Positions 1 to 6,763 are shown, counted from the first letter of the stretch. The stretch: 7,428 nucleotides of DNA from Alphaproteobacteria bacterium (GCA_002401545.1 NVTJ01000111.1:1-7428), one strand, 5' to 3'. Made by a program: numbers and translations. The notes: generated from the sequence alone by a model not told the origin.

Positions 1-53
1 CTGAGGAAAGACGGCCAGACCTTTGGAAAAAGTATATTTGCCATCAGAAATGA
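1..53 (+). CDS. trmD: tRNA (guanine-N1)-methyltransferase TrmD, C-terminal end only
   Basis: Only the last 16 codons and the stop are in the window. Reading from base 3 gives EERRPDLWKKYICHQK and a TGA at 51-53. The ERRPDL(W) stretch is the usual ending of TrmD in alphaproteobacteria. The position directly upstream of rplS matches the widespread rpsP-rimM-trmD-rplS operon. TrmD methylates N1 of G37 in tRNAs that read certain CNN and CGG-type codons, using S-adenosylmethionine, and so prevents frameshifting. The catalytic, knotted SAM-binding part lies outside the window and cannot be judged. A second frame, from base 1 to the TAA at 61-63, is also open but has no recognisable family ending, so it was not chosen. 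Confidence 0.8.
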   Translation, partial: EERRPDLWKKYICHQK

Positions 54-68
54 TGCGAAATAAAGATG

Positions 69-97
69 TTGGAATTTAAAGATCCTTGCTATATAAG
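69..97 (+). promoter_or_regulatory. Candidate sigma70-type promoter for rplS
   Basis: A TTGGAA at 69-74 (4 of 6 matches to TTGACA) is followed after exactly 17 bases by TATAAG at 92-97 (5 of 6 matches to TATAAT). Transcription would start near 104, giving a leader of about 19 bases before the rplS start at 123. It sits in the 69-base gap between trmD and rplS, where an internal promoter could raise L19 output above the rest of the operon. This is a visual consensus match only; alphaproteobacterial promoters often diverge from this consensus. Confidence 0.4.
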
Positions 98-110
98 CGG
101 GTCAGCGAAA

Positions 111-116
111 AGAGAG
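111..116 (+). promoter_or_regulatory. Ribosome binding site that sets the rplS start
   Basis: AGAGAG lies six bases before the ATG at 123. The upstream in-frame ATG at 66 overlaps the candidate promoter and has no comparable purine tract at the right distance. This, together with the conserved protein start MNIIEKFEKEQ, places the start at 123. Confidence 0.65.
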
Positions 117-122
117 ACTATT

Positions 123-539
123 ATGAATATTATTGAAAAATTTGAAAAAGAGCAGATTGCCAAGCTCACAGAAGGTAAGGAAATACCTGAGTTTGCCGCC
201 GGTGATACTTTGCGGGTTAATGTGAAAGTCATTGAAGGTGCGCGTGAGCGTATTCAGGCCTATGAAGGGGTTTGTATTGCCCGCTCAAACCGGGCGCTTA
301 ATTCATCCTTCACGGTGCGTAAAATCTCTTACGGTGAAGGGGTTGAGCGTATCTTCCCGCTCTATTCGCCCAATGTGGATAGTATCGAGGTTATTCGCCG
401 TGGTAAAGTAAGGCGTGCTAAACTCTATTATCTGCGGCCTCTGCGCGGCAAGAAAGCCCGTATTGCGGAAAGAAAAGACTGGATGAAAAAATCAGCTCCT
501 AAAAAGACAGAGGCCATTACCACCTCTAAGGAAGCTTGA
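123..539 (+). CDS. rplS: 50S ribosomal protein L19 (bL19)
   Basis: This is a 138-residue structural protein of the large ribosomal subunit. In known ribosomes L19 lies near the interface with the 30S subunit. The sequence starts MNIIEKFEKEQ, typical of the family. It carries the barrel core with FAAGDTLRVNVKV (about residues 24-36) and the conserved basic block RRGKVRRAKLYYLR at about 92-105. The family body ends near residue 120; the last 18 residues form a lysine-rich tail (KKSAPKKTE and onward) that makes it longer than the 115-residue E. coli protein. Such tails are common in alphaproteobacteria. The in-frame ATG at 66 would add 19 unconserved residues and was rejected. The gene follows trmD, as in the rpsP-rimM-trmD-rplS operon, and is followed by an intrinsic terminator. 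Confidence 0.97.
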   Translation: MNIIEKFEKEQIAKLTEGKEIPEFAAGDTLRVNVKVIEGARERIQAYEGVCIARSNRALNSSFTVRKISYGEGVERIFPLYSPNVDSIEVIRRGKVRRAKLYYLRPLRGKKARIAERKDWMKKSAPKKTEAITTSKEA

Positions 540-564
540 TTGACTTAAATTTTTAAGAAAATCA

Positions 565-584
565 GGGCTTAAACATCAGAGCCC
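565..584 (+). promoter_or_regulatory. Small hairpin upstream of the rplS terminator
   Basis: GGGCTT (565-570) pairs with GAGCCC (579-584) in six pairs, one of them G-U, around the 8-base loop AAACATCA. A run of seven A follows, so it is not a + strand terminator. Its 3' arm can instead pair with GGGTTC at 597-602, the 5' arm of the terminator downstream. This gives a pair of mutually exclusive folds like those of an attenuator. No leucine-rich leader peptide precedes it, so a regulatory role is only a possibility. Confidence 0.35.
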
Positions 585-595
585 AAAAAAATCAA

Positions 596-626
596 GGGGT
601 TCGACTTATAAGCGAGCCCCTTTTTT
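596..626 (+). terminator. Rho-independent terminator after rplS
   Basis: GGGGTTCG (596-603) pairs with CGAGCCCC (613-620) over eight positions with one G-U pair. Past a bulged A604, CT (605-606) can pair with AG (611-612) around the loop TATA. Six T follow at 621-626. This is a strong intrinsic terminator closing the ribosomal operon. It ends only 14 bases before the leuC start, so it either insulates leuC completely or acts as a conditional stop ahead of the leu genes. Confidence 0.85.
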
Positions 627-640
627 ATTATGGATATATT

Positions 641-2032
641 ATGGCCAAAACCCTTTATGACAAATTATGGCATAGCCACATCGTTGAACAGCAGGATGAC
701 GGTAACTGCCTGATTTATATCGACCGGCATATCATTCATGAGGTCACCAGCCCCCAGGCCTTTGAGGGATTGGCGGTGGCCGGACGTGCGCTGGCTCATC
801 CCGAAGCCATGCTGGCGGTGCCGGATCATAATGTGCCCACAAGTGCTGACCGGGCCACGGCGGTAAATTCCGAAGACAGCCAGATACAGCTGGATACTCT
901 GGAAGAAAACTGCGCGGAATTTGGTGTTGACTATATCCCCATGCTGGATCCCCGACAGGGTATCGTTCATATCGTCGGGCCGGAACAGGGCTTTACCCAG
1001 CCCGGCATGACCATTGTCTGCGGTGACAGTCATACGTCAACCCATGGGGCTTTCGGGGCGCTGGCCTTTGGCATTGGCACGTCCGAAGTCGAGCATGTCA
1101 TGGCCACACAGACATTGATTCTGTCGCGTCAGAAGAATATGCGCATTGATGTGGGTGGCACTCTGGGTGCCGGGGTTACCGCCAAGGATATCGCCCTTGC
1201 CATCATTGGTGAGATCGGCACCGCCGGCGGCACGGGCTATGTCATTGAATTCACTGGCTCCGCCATCCGCGCCCTCACCATGGAAGGCCGCATGACCTTA
1301 TGCAATATGTCCATCGAAGCCGGGGCGCGTTCCGGACTGGTGGCCCCTGATCAGGTGACATATGATTATGTCATGGGTCGGCCACAGTCGCCAAAGGGGG
1401 CCGCTTTCGAACAGGCGGTGGCCTATTGGAAGACGCTGCCCACCGACGAAGGTGCGTTTTACGATAAGGAAATTTTTCTGAAAGCTGAAGATATTGCACC
1501 GCAGGTTACCTGGGGCACCAGCCCGGAAAATGTCCTGCCGATCACAGGGGTCGTGCCGAATAGCTGCGGCAATGAGAATATTGCCCGGGCGCTGGATTAT
1601 ATGGGCCTGAAACCGGGCACCAGATTACAGGATATTGCCATTGACCGGGTGTTCATTGGCTCCTGTACCAATGGCCGGATCGAAGACATCAGAGCCGTGG
1701 CCGAAGTGGTCAACGGCCGTAAGGTTTCCGACCATGTGGCCGCATGGGTGGTGCCGGGATCGGGGCTGGTCAAGCTTCAGGCCGAAGAAGAAGGGCTGGA
1801 CCTGATTTTGATCGAAGCCGGTTTCGTGTGGCGCGAGCCGGGATGCTCCATGTGTCTGGCGATGAATGCTGATAAATTGGGGCCGCGCGAACGCTGTGCC
1901 TCCACATCGAACCGCAACTTTGAAGGCCGACAGGGGCCAAAGGGCCGTACTCACCTGATGAGCCCCGCCATGGCTGCAGCGGCGGCATTAACCGGTCATC
2001 TGACCGATGTCAGGGAGCTTGACCATGGATAA
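641..2032 (+). CDS. leuC: 3-isopropylmalate dehydratase large subunit
   Basis: LeuC and LeuD form the cytoplasmic isomerase that converts 2-isopropylmalate to 3-isopropylmalate, the second committed step of leucine synthesis. The protein has 463 residues, close to the 466 of E. coli. It is of the aconitase type, with the three cysteines that hold the [4Fe-4S] cluster: C342 in GSCTNGR and C402 and C405 in PGCSMC. Other family blocks are LYIDRH-like IYIDRH (25-30), HEVTSPQAFEGL (33-44), DHNVPTS (62-68), CGDSHTSTHGAFGALAFGIG (127-146) and STSNRNFEGRQG (421-432). It is full length with no missing ligand. The start is preceded by a weak GGA at 632-634. The end overlaps the leuD start by eight bases, consistent with coupled translation of two subunits needed in equal amounts. 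Confidence 0.98.
   Translation: MAKTLYDKLWHSHIVEQQDDGNCLIYIDRHIIHEVTSPQAFEGLAVAGRALAHPEAMLAVPDHNVPTSADRATAVNSEDSQIQLDTLEENCAEFGVDYIPMLDPRQGIVHIVGPEQGFTQPGMTIVCGDSHTSTHGAFGALAFGIGTSEVEHVMATQTLILSRQKNMRIDVGGTLGAGVTAKDIALAIIGEIGTAGGTGYVIEFTGSAIRALTMEGRMTLCNMSIEAGARSGLVAPDQVTYDYVMGRPQSPKGAAFEQAVAYWKTLPTDEGAFYDKEIFLKAEDIAPQVTWGTSPENVLPITGVVPNSCGNENIARALDYMGLKPGTRLQDIAIDRVFIGSCTNGRIEDIRAVAEVVNGRKVSDHVAAWVVPGSGLVKLQAEEEGLDLILIEAGFVWREPGCSMCLAMNADKLGPRERCASTSNRNFEGRQGPKGRTHLMSPAMAAAAALTGHLTDVRELDHG
2012..2017 (+). promoter_or_regulatory. Ribosome binding site that sets the leuD start
   Basis: AGGGAG ends seven bases before the ATG at 2025. The in-frame ATG at 2007 lies upstream of this purine tract and would add six unconserved residues, so 2025 is preferred. 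The site is inside the end of leuC. Confidence 0.65.
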
Positions 2033-2651
2033 ATTCACCAAATTAAGCGCCATTGCCGCCCCCCTGCCCATGGCCAATATTGACACGGATATGATCATTT
2101 CGCAGCAGTATCTGAAAACCATCAAGCGCACAGGGTTGGGGATTCATGCCTTTGCCGCTATCCGCTACCACGATGATGGCACGGAGCGGGAGGATTTTGT
2201 CCTCAATCAGCCTGCTTACCGCAAGGCGGAAATTCTGGTGACGGGCGAAAATTTTGGCTGCGGGTCGAGCCGGGAACATGCGCCCTGGGCCTTAAAGGAT
2301 TTTGGTATCAAATGCATCATTGCGCCAAGTTTTGCCGATATTTTTTACGGCAATTGTTTCAAGAACGGTATTCTGCCCATCAAGCTGCCACAGGCGACCA
2401 TCGACCTTCTTCTGGATGATGCGGGCCGGGGGGCCAATGCCATCATCACCGTTGATCTGGAAAAACAGCAGATTTCCGGCCCGGACGGAGGTACGGTGTC
2501 TTTTGAAGTGGACCCTTACCGTCGTCATTGCCTGCTGGGCGGACTGGATGATATTAGCCTGACTTTGGCGAAAAAAGATATCATTCGAACCTATGAAGCC
2601 AAAAAGAGATTAAGTCAGCCGTGGTTATTCAGGGACCCGGATAATGGATAA
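2025..2651 (+). CDS. leuD: 3-isopropylmalate dehydratase small subunit
   Basis: This is the 208-residue swivelling subunit of isopropylmalate isomerase, partner of LeuC. Conserved blocks are NIDTDMIISQQYLKTI (about 18-33), which helps recognise the substrate, NFGCGSSREHAPWAL (76-90), the aconitase swivel-domain signature with the substrate-binding SSRE, and SFADIFYGNCFKNGILP (102-118). The length is slightly above the 201 of E. coli, with a longer C-terminal end. The first codon lies inside leuC, eight bases before the leuC stop ends. The last eight bases overlap leuB in the same way. The tight packing implies one transcript with translational coupling. No defect is visible. Confidence 0.98.
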   Translation: MDKFTKLSAIAAPLPMANIDTDMIISQQYLKTIKRTGLGIHAFAAIRYHDDGTEREDFVLNQPAYRKAEILVTGENFGCGSSREHAPWALKDFGIKCIIAPSFADIFYGNCFKNGILPIKLPQATIDLLLDDAGRGANAIITVDLEKQQISGPDGGTVSFEVDPYRRHCLLGGLDDISLTLAKKDIIRTYEAKKRLSQPWLFRDPDNG

Positions 2652-3741
2652 AGAATATACAATTTTGATGTTGCCGGGGGATGGAATCGGGCCGGAAATC
2701 ATGGGCGAGGCCCGCCGGGTGATTGACTGGCTTGGGGCAAAACGGAATTTGAAATTTAAAATTCATGAGGGACTTGTGGGCGGGGCGGCCTATGATGCGC
2801 ACGGCATGCCTTTATCCCCTGAAATACTGGAACTCGCCAAACAGGTTGATGTGGTCTTGCTGGGGGCGGTTGGCGGGCCAAAATGGGCCGGGGTCGATTA
2901 TGACAGACGCCCGGAGGCGGGGCTGCTCACCCTGCGCAAGGAGTTGGAGCTGTTTGCCAATCTGCGTCCGGCCATATGCTTTGAGGCACTGGTGGAGGCT
3001 TCAAGCCTGAAGCCTGAACTGGTCAGTGGTCTTGACATCATGATCGTCCGGGAATTGACCGGCGGGGTCTATTTTGGTGAGCCGCGCGGCATAGAGACTT
3101 TGGAAAATGGCGAACGCCGGGGGGTTAACACTCAGGTTTATACCACATCGGAAATTCACCGTATTGCCCGTGTGGCCTTTGATCTTGCGGGCAAGCGGGA
3201 CGGGCGGGTGACATCCTGTGAAAAAGCCAATGTGATGGAAAGCGGCCTGCTGTGGCGGGAAGAAGTGACGGTGATTGCGGCTGAGTATCCGGAGATTAAG
3301 CTGGATCATATGCTGGCCGACAGTTGCGCCATGCAACTGGTCCGCGCCCCTAAACAGTTTGATGTCATCGTCACTGACAATCTGTTTGGTGACCTGCTTA
3401 GTGATGTGGCTGCCATGCTGACCGGTTCGCTGGGTATGCTGCCCTCGGCGGCATTGGGGGCCAAAGGCGGATGCGCCATGTATGAGCCGGTTCATGGCAG
3501 TGCGCCTGATATTGCCGGACGGGGCATTGCCAATCCGATTGCGACAATTCTCAGCCTCGCCATGGCCCTGCGCTATAGCTTTGACTGTGCCACCGAAGCC
3601 CGGTTGATTGAAGATGCGGTGCAAAAGGTTCTGGCGGCGGGTCTGCGCACGGCGGACATTATGCAGCCGGGCAGAGAACAAGTTTCCACCGCCGTCATGG
3701 GGGACAGTATAATAGGGGCTTTGGACAGCCTGAATAAATAA
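2644..3741 (+). CDS. leuB: 3-isopropylmalate dehydrogenase
   Basis: LeuB oxidises and decarboxylates 3-isopropylmalate to 2-ketoisocaproate with NAD+, the third leucine-specific step. The 365-residue protein opens with LPGDGIGPEI (10-19). By alignment from memory to the Thermus enzyme, the isopropyl-recognition loop PEAGLLTLRKEL is at 90-101 (E91, L94, L95). The substrate arginines are R98, R108 and R136, with Y143 and K194 as catalytic residues. The Mg2+ aspartates are D226, D250 and D254, the last two in DNLFGDLLSD. EPVHGSAPDIAGRGIANP (281-298) forms the coenzyme loop, and D289 in it favours NAD+ over NADP+. The E/L/L loop separates it from isocitrate and tartrate dehydrogenases. AGGGA at 2631-2635 serves as its ribosome binding site inside leuD. 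asd follows after 18 bases. Confidence 0.98.
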   Translation: MDKEYTILMLPGDGIGPEIMGEARRVIDWLGAKRNLKFKIHEGLVGGAAYDAHGMPLSPEILELAKQVDVVLLGAVGGPKWAGVDYDRRPEAGLLTLRKELELFANLRPAICFEALVEASSLKPELVSGLDIMIVRELTGGVYFGEPRGIETLENGERRGVNTQVYTTSEIHRIARVAFDLAGKRDGRVTSCEKANVMESGLLWREEVTVIAAEYPEIKLDHMLADSCAMQLVRAPKQFDVIVTDNLFGDLLSDVAAMLTGSLGMLPSAALGAKGGCAMYEPVHGSAPDIAGRGIANPIATILSLAMALRYSFDCATEARLIEDAVQKVLAAGLRTADIMQPGREQVSTAVMGDSIIGALDSLNK

Positions 3742-3759
3742 TGATTTTGGAGTTTTACC

Positions 3760-4779
3760 ATGTCGTATAAAGTCGCCGTTGTCGGCGCCACCGGTAATGT
3801 TGGCCGGGAAATGTTGAATATATTGGCCGAACGTCAGTTTCCGGTCTCCGAAGTGGTGCCTTTGGCCTCGCGGCGCTCTCTGGGGCAGGAGGTTACTTTT
3901 GGCGAACGGACCCTGAAAGTGAAATGCCTCGATGATTATGATTTTACCGGTACCGATATTGCCCTGATATCGGCCGGCGGTGCCATTTCAAAAAAATGGG
4001 GCGAGAAAATCGGCGCGACTGGCTGCGTTGTGATTGATAACAGTTCCCATTTTCGCATGGACCCACAAGTGCCGCTGATTGTACCAGAGGTGAATGGCGC
4101 GGCCATTGCGGGCTATACCAAAAAGAATATCATCGCCAATCCCAACTGTTCCACCGCGCAGATGATGGTGGCCCTGAAGCCTCTGCATGATTATGCCAAA
4201 ATCAAGCGGGTCGTGGTTTCAACTTATCAGTCCGTTTCCGGCAGCGGCAAGGCGGCCATGGATGAGCTGTGGACCCAGACGCGGGCGATTATTGTCAATG
4301 ATCCGGTGGCCGCTGTGGTCTATCCCAAACAGATTGCTTTCAATGTGATCCCGCATATTGATGTCTTCATGGACAGCGGCGATACAAAAGAAGAATGGAA
4401 AATGGTGGCCGAAACTGCGAAAATCCTCGACCCGGATATTCGGGTAACCGCCACATGTGTACGGGTTCCGGTTTTTCTCGGTCATTCGGAATCCCTTAAT
4501 ATCGAATTTGAGAATCCGGTGGATGAGGAACAGGTATTTGAAATCCTGCGCGCCGCACCGGGAATACTGGTTATCGACAGGCGCGAAGACGGCGGCTATA
4601 TCACCCCCATCGATTGTGTCGGCGAATTCGCCACCTATATCAGCCGCATCCGCCGCGATGTGACGGTGAAAAATGGCATTAACCTGTGGTGCGTGTCCGA
4701 TAACCTCCTTAAAGGGGCGGCACTCAATGCGATTCAGATTGCGGAAAAGCTGTGTCATGATTATCTGAAAAAGGGGTAA
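3760..4779 (+). CDS. asd: Aspartate-semialdehyde dehydrogenase
   Basis: Asd reduces L-aspartyl-4-phosphate to L-aspartate 4-semialdehyde with NADPH. This is the branch point to lysine and diaminopimelate (cell wall), threonine, methionine and isoleucine. The 339-residue protein shows the Rossmann NADP-binding GATGNVG at 9-15 and a substrate/phosphate-binding segment NSSHFRM (94-100). The catalytic cysteine is C130 in NPNCST, followed by QSVSGSGK (157-164). R235 lies in the RVPV segment and the general base H242 is in GHSES. The length and the short loops fit the usual alphaproteobacterial/Gram-positive-like branch of about 340 residues rather than the longer E. coli type. GGAG at 3749-3752 lies seven bases before the start. 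It lies 18 bases after leuB with no terminator between, so it is probably the last gene of a leuCDB-asd transcript. Confidence 0.97.
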   Translation: MSYKVAVVGATGNVGREMLNILAERQFPVSEVVPLASRRSLGQEVTFGERTLKVKCLDDYDFTGTDIALISAGGAISKKWGEKIGATGCVVIDNSSHFRMDPQVPLIVPEVNGAAIAGYTKKNIIANPNCSTAQMMVALKPLHDYAKIKRVVVSTYQSVSGSGKAAMDELWTQTRAIIVNDPVAAVVYPKQIAFNVIPHIDVFMDSGDTKEEWKMVAETAKILDPDIRVTATCVRVPVFLGHSESLNIEFENPVDEEQVFEILRAAPGILVIDRREDGGYITPIDCVGEFATYISRIRRDVTVKNGINLWCVSDNLLKGAALNAIQIAEKLCHDYLKKG

Positions 4780-4821
4780 TCGAATATTCTGAATATCAGC
4801 TATTGATCAGAAGATAATTTC

Positions 4822-4858
4822 ATAAAGAGGCAGGTATTTCGCATCTGCCTCTTTATTT
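4822..4858 (+). terminator. Rho-independent terminator after asd
   Basis: Bases 4822-4833 pair perfectly with 4845-4856 in a 12-bp stem (core AGAGGCAG / CTGCCTCT) around an 11-base loop. The 3' side runs into CTTTATTTAT, a T-rich tail. It lies 42 bases after the asd stop and closes the leuCDB-asd operon, separating it from the peptidase genes. Because the stem ends are AAA/TTT it might also work weakly on the other strand, but no gene arrives from that side in this window. Confidence 0.85.
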
Positions 4859-4938
4859 ATATGTCCGGTGTATTTTAGGCATGACAATTCCCGTATATTT
4901 GTTAACGTCATTTCCATTATAAAAAATGGAGTCCCGAA

Positions 4939-6759
4939 ATGTCTTGTCACGCGCGTAGCAAAAATAAAATTATCATCGGTTTTATGACCATTGTCATGAT
5001 CGGTCTGACCGCCTGTACCGAGGATAAACCACCGGTTAAAATCAATGATTTTTTTCAGCAGGTCTTTGAAGAAAGCCTGATGGATTCGCCGGAAAGCTTG
5101 ACCTATACCCGCTTTATGGAGCAACAGGGCAAGCCGTGGCGTCATAATAAACTTGATGATCTGTCGCTGGCCCATGAAGAAAAAAACATGGCGCGGGACC
5201 ATCATAATTATGATCTTCTTAAGGGATATGATGTCAATACGCTGGACGGGGGCGAACGCCTGTCTGCCCGGTTGATGAACTGGCAGATGGAAAATGATTT
5301 TGCTCTGGAAAAATATCGCTTTCATGGCTACAGCATAACCCAGCTTGACGGTCTGATGAATGATTACCCGCTGTTTATGAACGGCTATCACCAGATCAAT
5401 TCGGTGGCGGATGCTGAGGATTATATTGCCCGGCTTCAGGGGGTGAAGCAACAGTTTGACGATGTTCTGAGCCGATTGAAGATACAACAGGAGAAGGGCA
5501 TTATCCTGCCCAAATCCCTGCTGGGTAAAGTTATCGAGGCCAATAAAGCCTTCACCGCACAGGACGTGCGTGACAATATTCTCTTTAAAAGCTTCGCCAA
5601 AAAAGTTGCCGGCCTGAAGGCGATTGAGGATCAGGTCAGGACAGGTCTTTATGATCAGGCAGAACAGGCCATAAGCCAGACGGTTTATCCCGCCTATGAC
5701 AAGGCCATTGCTTTTCTGGTGGAACAGGAAAAAATTGCCAGTGAGGATGCCGGTGTCTGGAAGCTGCCGGACGGCGATAATTATTATCAGGCAAAAATCC
5801 GCGCCAGCACCACGACCAATATGACGGCGGCGGAGATCCATGATCTGGGCCTGTCCGAAGTGGCGCGCATACAGGGCGAGATTATGACAATTCTGGGCAA
5901 AGAAGGCTATGACCTTGCCAGGGGCTTTGAGGTTTTGATACAGGAAATGGCTGAAGATGACAGCTTCTATTATAGTGATGATGACGAGGGTCGCGCCCAA
6001 ATATTGAAAGATTATGCCACGATCATTGAAGAAGTGAATGCGCGGGTCGCGGATGTATTTAATGTGGTGCCGGAAATGGGTGTCGAGGTGCGGCGGGTGC
6101 CGGAATTTTCGGAAAAATCCGCCCCCGGGGCCTATTATTCCGGTCCAGCGCTGGATGGCTCGCGCCCCGGCATTTTCTGGGCAAATCTCTATGATATCAA
6201 GGCAACGCCCAAATATGGTATGCGGACGCTGGCTTATCATGAAGCCGTGCCCGGACATCATTTCCAGATTGCCATCGCCCAGGAGTTGAAAGACCTGCCC
6301 ATGTTCCGTAAATTCAGCTTCTATACCGCCTATACCGAAGGCTGGGCGCTTTATTCGGAACGGCTCGCCAAGGAACTGGGTCTGCAGGAGGACAGTTTTG
6401 ATGACATTGGCCGTCTTCAGGCAGAACTGTTCCGCGCCGTGCGTCTGGTGGTGGATACCGGGCTGCATTATAAACGCTGGACCCGGGAAGAAGCCATTGA
6501 TTATATGGCGCGTAATACCGGCTATGCCATGTCAGACGTGGTGGCGGAGATTGAGCGATATATGGTTTGGCCGGCTCAGGCATTGGCCTATAAGGTGGGG
6601 ATGCTGAAAATTCTTGAGCTGCGGGAAACGGCGAAAGCCGCTCTCGGCGAGAATTTTGATCTTCGTGCCTTCCATGATGTCATGCTGACCAACGGGGCCA
6701 TGCCGCTGGATATACTGGAAGAGCAAGTGACGGATTATATCGCAAAGGGAAAAAAATAA
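4939..6759 (+). CDS. DUF885-family lipoprotein, putative zinc metallopeptidase
   Basis: The 606-residue protein begins with a lipoprotein signal peptide: basic n-region (R6, K8, K10), hydrophobic stretch 11-24 and lipobox LTAC with the lipidated C26. Threonine at +2 gives no inner-membrane retention signal, so outer-membrane anchoring facing the periplasm is likely. The remainder matches my recollection of the DUF885 family. The key C-terminal motifs are YHEAVPGHHFQ (433-443; H434, E435, H440, H441), YTEGWALYSERL (465-476; E467, E474) and RLVVDTGLHYKRWT (502-515). These resemble a gluzincin-type site in which H434, one of H440/H441 and E467 could hold zinc, though the spacing is not classic HEXXH. 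The substrate is unknown; peptide hydrolysis is inferred from motifs and from the neighbouring M2 peptidase. GGAG at 4928-4931 is seven bases before the start. No frameshift or truncation is seen. Confidence 0.9.
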   Translation: MSCHARSKNKIIIGFMTIVMIGLTACTEDKPPVKINDFFQQVFEESLMDSPESLTYTRFMEQQGKPWRHNKLDDLSLAHEEKNMARDHHNYDLLKGYDVNTLDGGERLSARLMNWQMENDFALEKYRFHGYSITQLDGLMNDYPLFMNGYHQINSVADAEDYIARLQGVKQQFDDVLSRLKIQQEKGIILPKSLLGKVIEANKAFTAQDVRDNILFKSFAKKVAGLKAIEDQVRTGLYDQAEQAISQTVYPAYDKAIAFLVEQEKIASEDAGVWKLPDGDNYYQAKIRASTTTNMTAAEIHDLGLSEVARIQGEIMTILGKEGYDLARGFEVLIQEMAEDDSFYYSDDDEGRAQILKDYATIIEEVNARVADVFNVVPEMGVEVRRVPEFSEKSAPGAYYSGPALDGSRPGIFWANLYDIKATPKYGMRTLAYHEAVPGHHFQIAIAQELKDLPMFRKFSFYTAYTEGWALYSERLAKELGLQEDSFDDIGRLQAELFRAVRLVVDTGLHYKRWTREEAIDYMARNTGYAMSDVVAEIERYMVWPAQALAYKVGMLKILELRETAKAALGENFDLRAFHDVMLTNGAMPLDILEEQVTDYIAKGKK

Positions 6760-6763
6760 AACC

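Noticed and set aside
1..63. Open frame from base 1 ending TAA at 61-63
   Set aside because: Its translation has no family ending, whereas the frame from base 3 ends with the TrmD-like ERRPDLW and stops at 53. Both cannot be the main gene.
544..557. CTTAAA-TT-TTTAAG palindrome after the rplS stop
   Set aside because: All but two of its bases are A or T and the loop would be only two bases, so it is unlikely to fold stably or act as a terminator.
630..713. A 27-codon frame starting at 630 that could be a leu leader peptide
   Set aside because: It starts after the terminator, overlaps leuC out of frame, holds only two leucines that are not adjacent, and has no ribosome binding site. It cannot act in attenuation upstream of the hairpin.
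3001..3681. A 226-residue - strand open frame inside leuB
   Set aside because: It is in the same aligned antisense phase as above and is explained by the lack of TTA, CTA and TCA codons in leuB. The sense strand is clearly LeuB.
4219..4758. A 179-residue - strand open frame inside asd
   Set aside because: Aligned antisense shadow of a clear Asd gene with no family match of its own.
4782..4797. Imperfect inverted AT-rich element (GAATATTC then GAATATC) just after asd
   Set aside because: Short and A/T-rich, with no partner copies or known operator match; expected by chance.
4871..4923. Possible promoter before the DUF885 gene (TATATT at 4894-4899 or TATAAA at 4918-4923)
   Set aside because: Neither has an acceptable -35 at 16-18 bases, and the second would start transcription within the ribosome binding site. 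A promoter must lie in 4859-4927 if the terminator is efficient, but I cannot place it.
4807..6468. A 553-residue open frame on the - strand, opposite the DUF885 gene
   Set aside because: It is codon-aligned with the sense gene, so its stops would need sense codons TTA, CTA or TCA, which the gene simply does not use over this stretch. The translation is rich in H, I and F with no recognisable domain, and it runs through the asd terminator stem.
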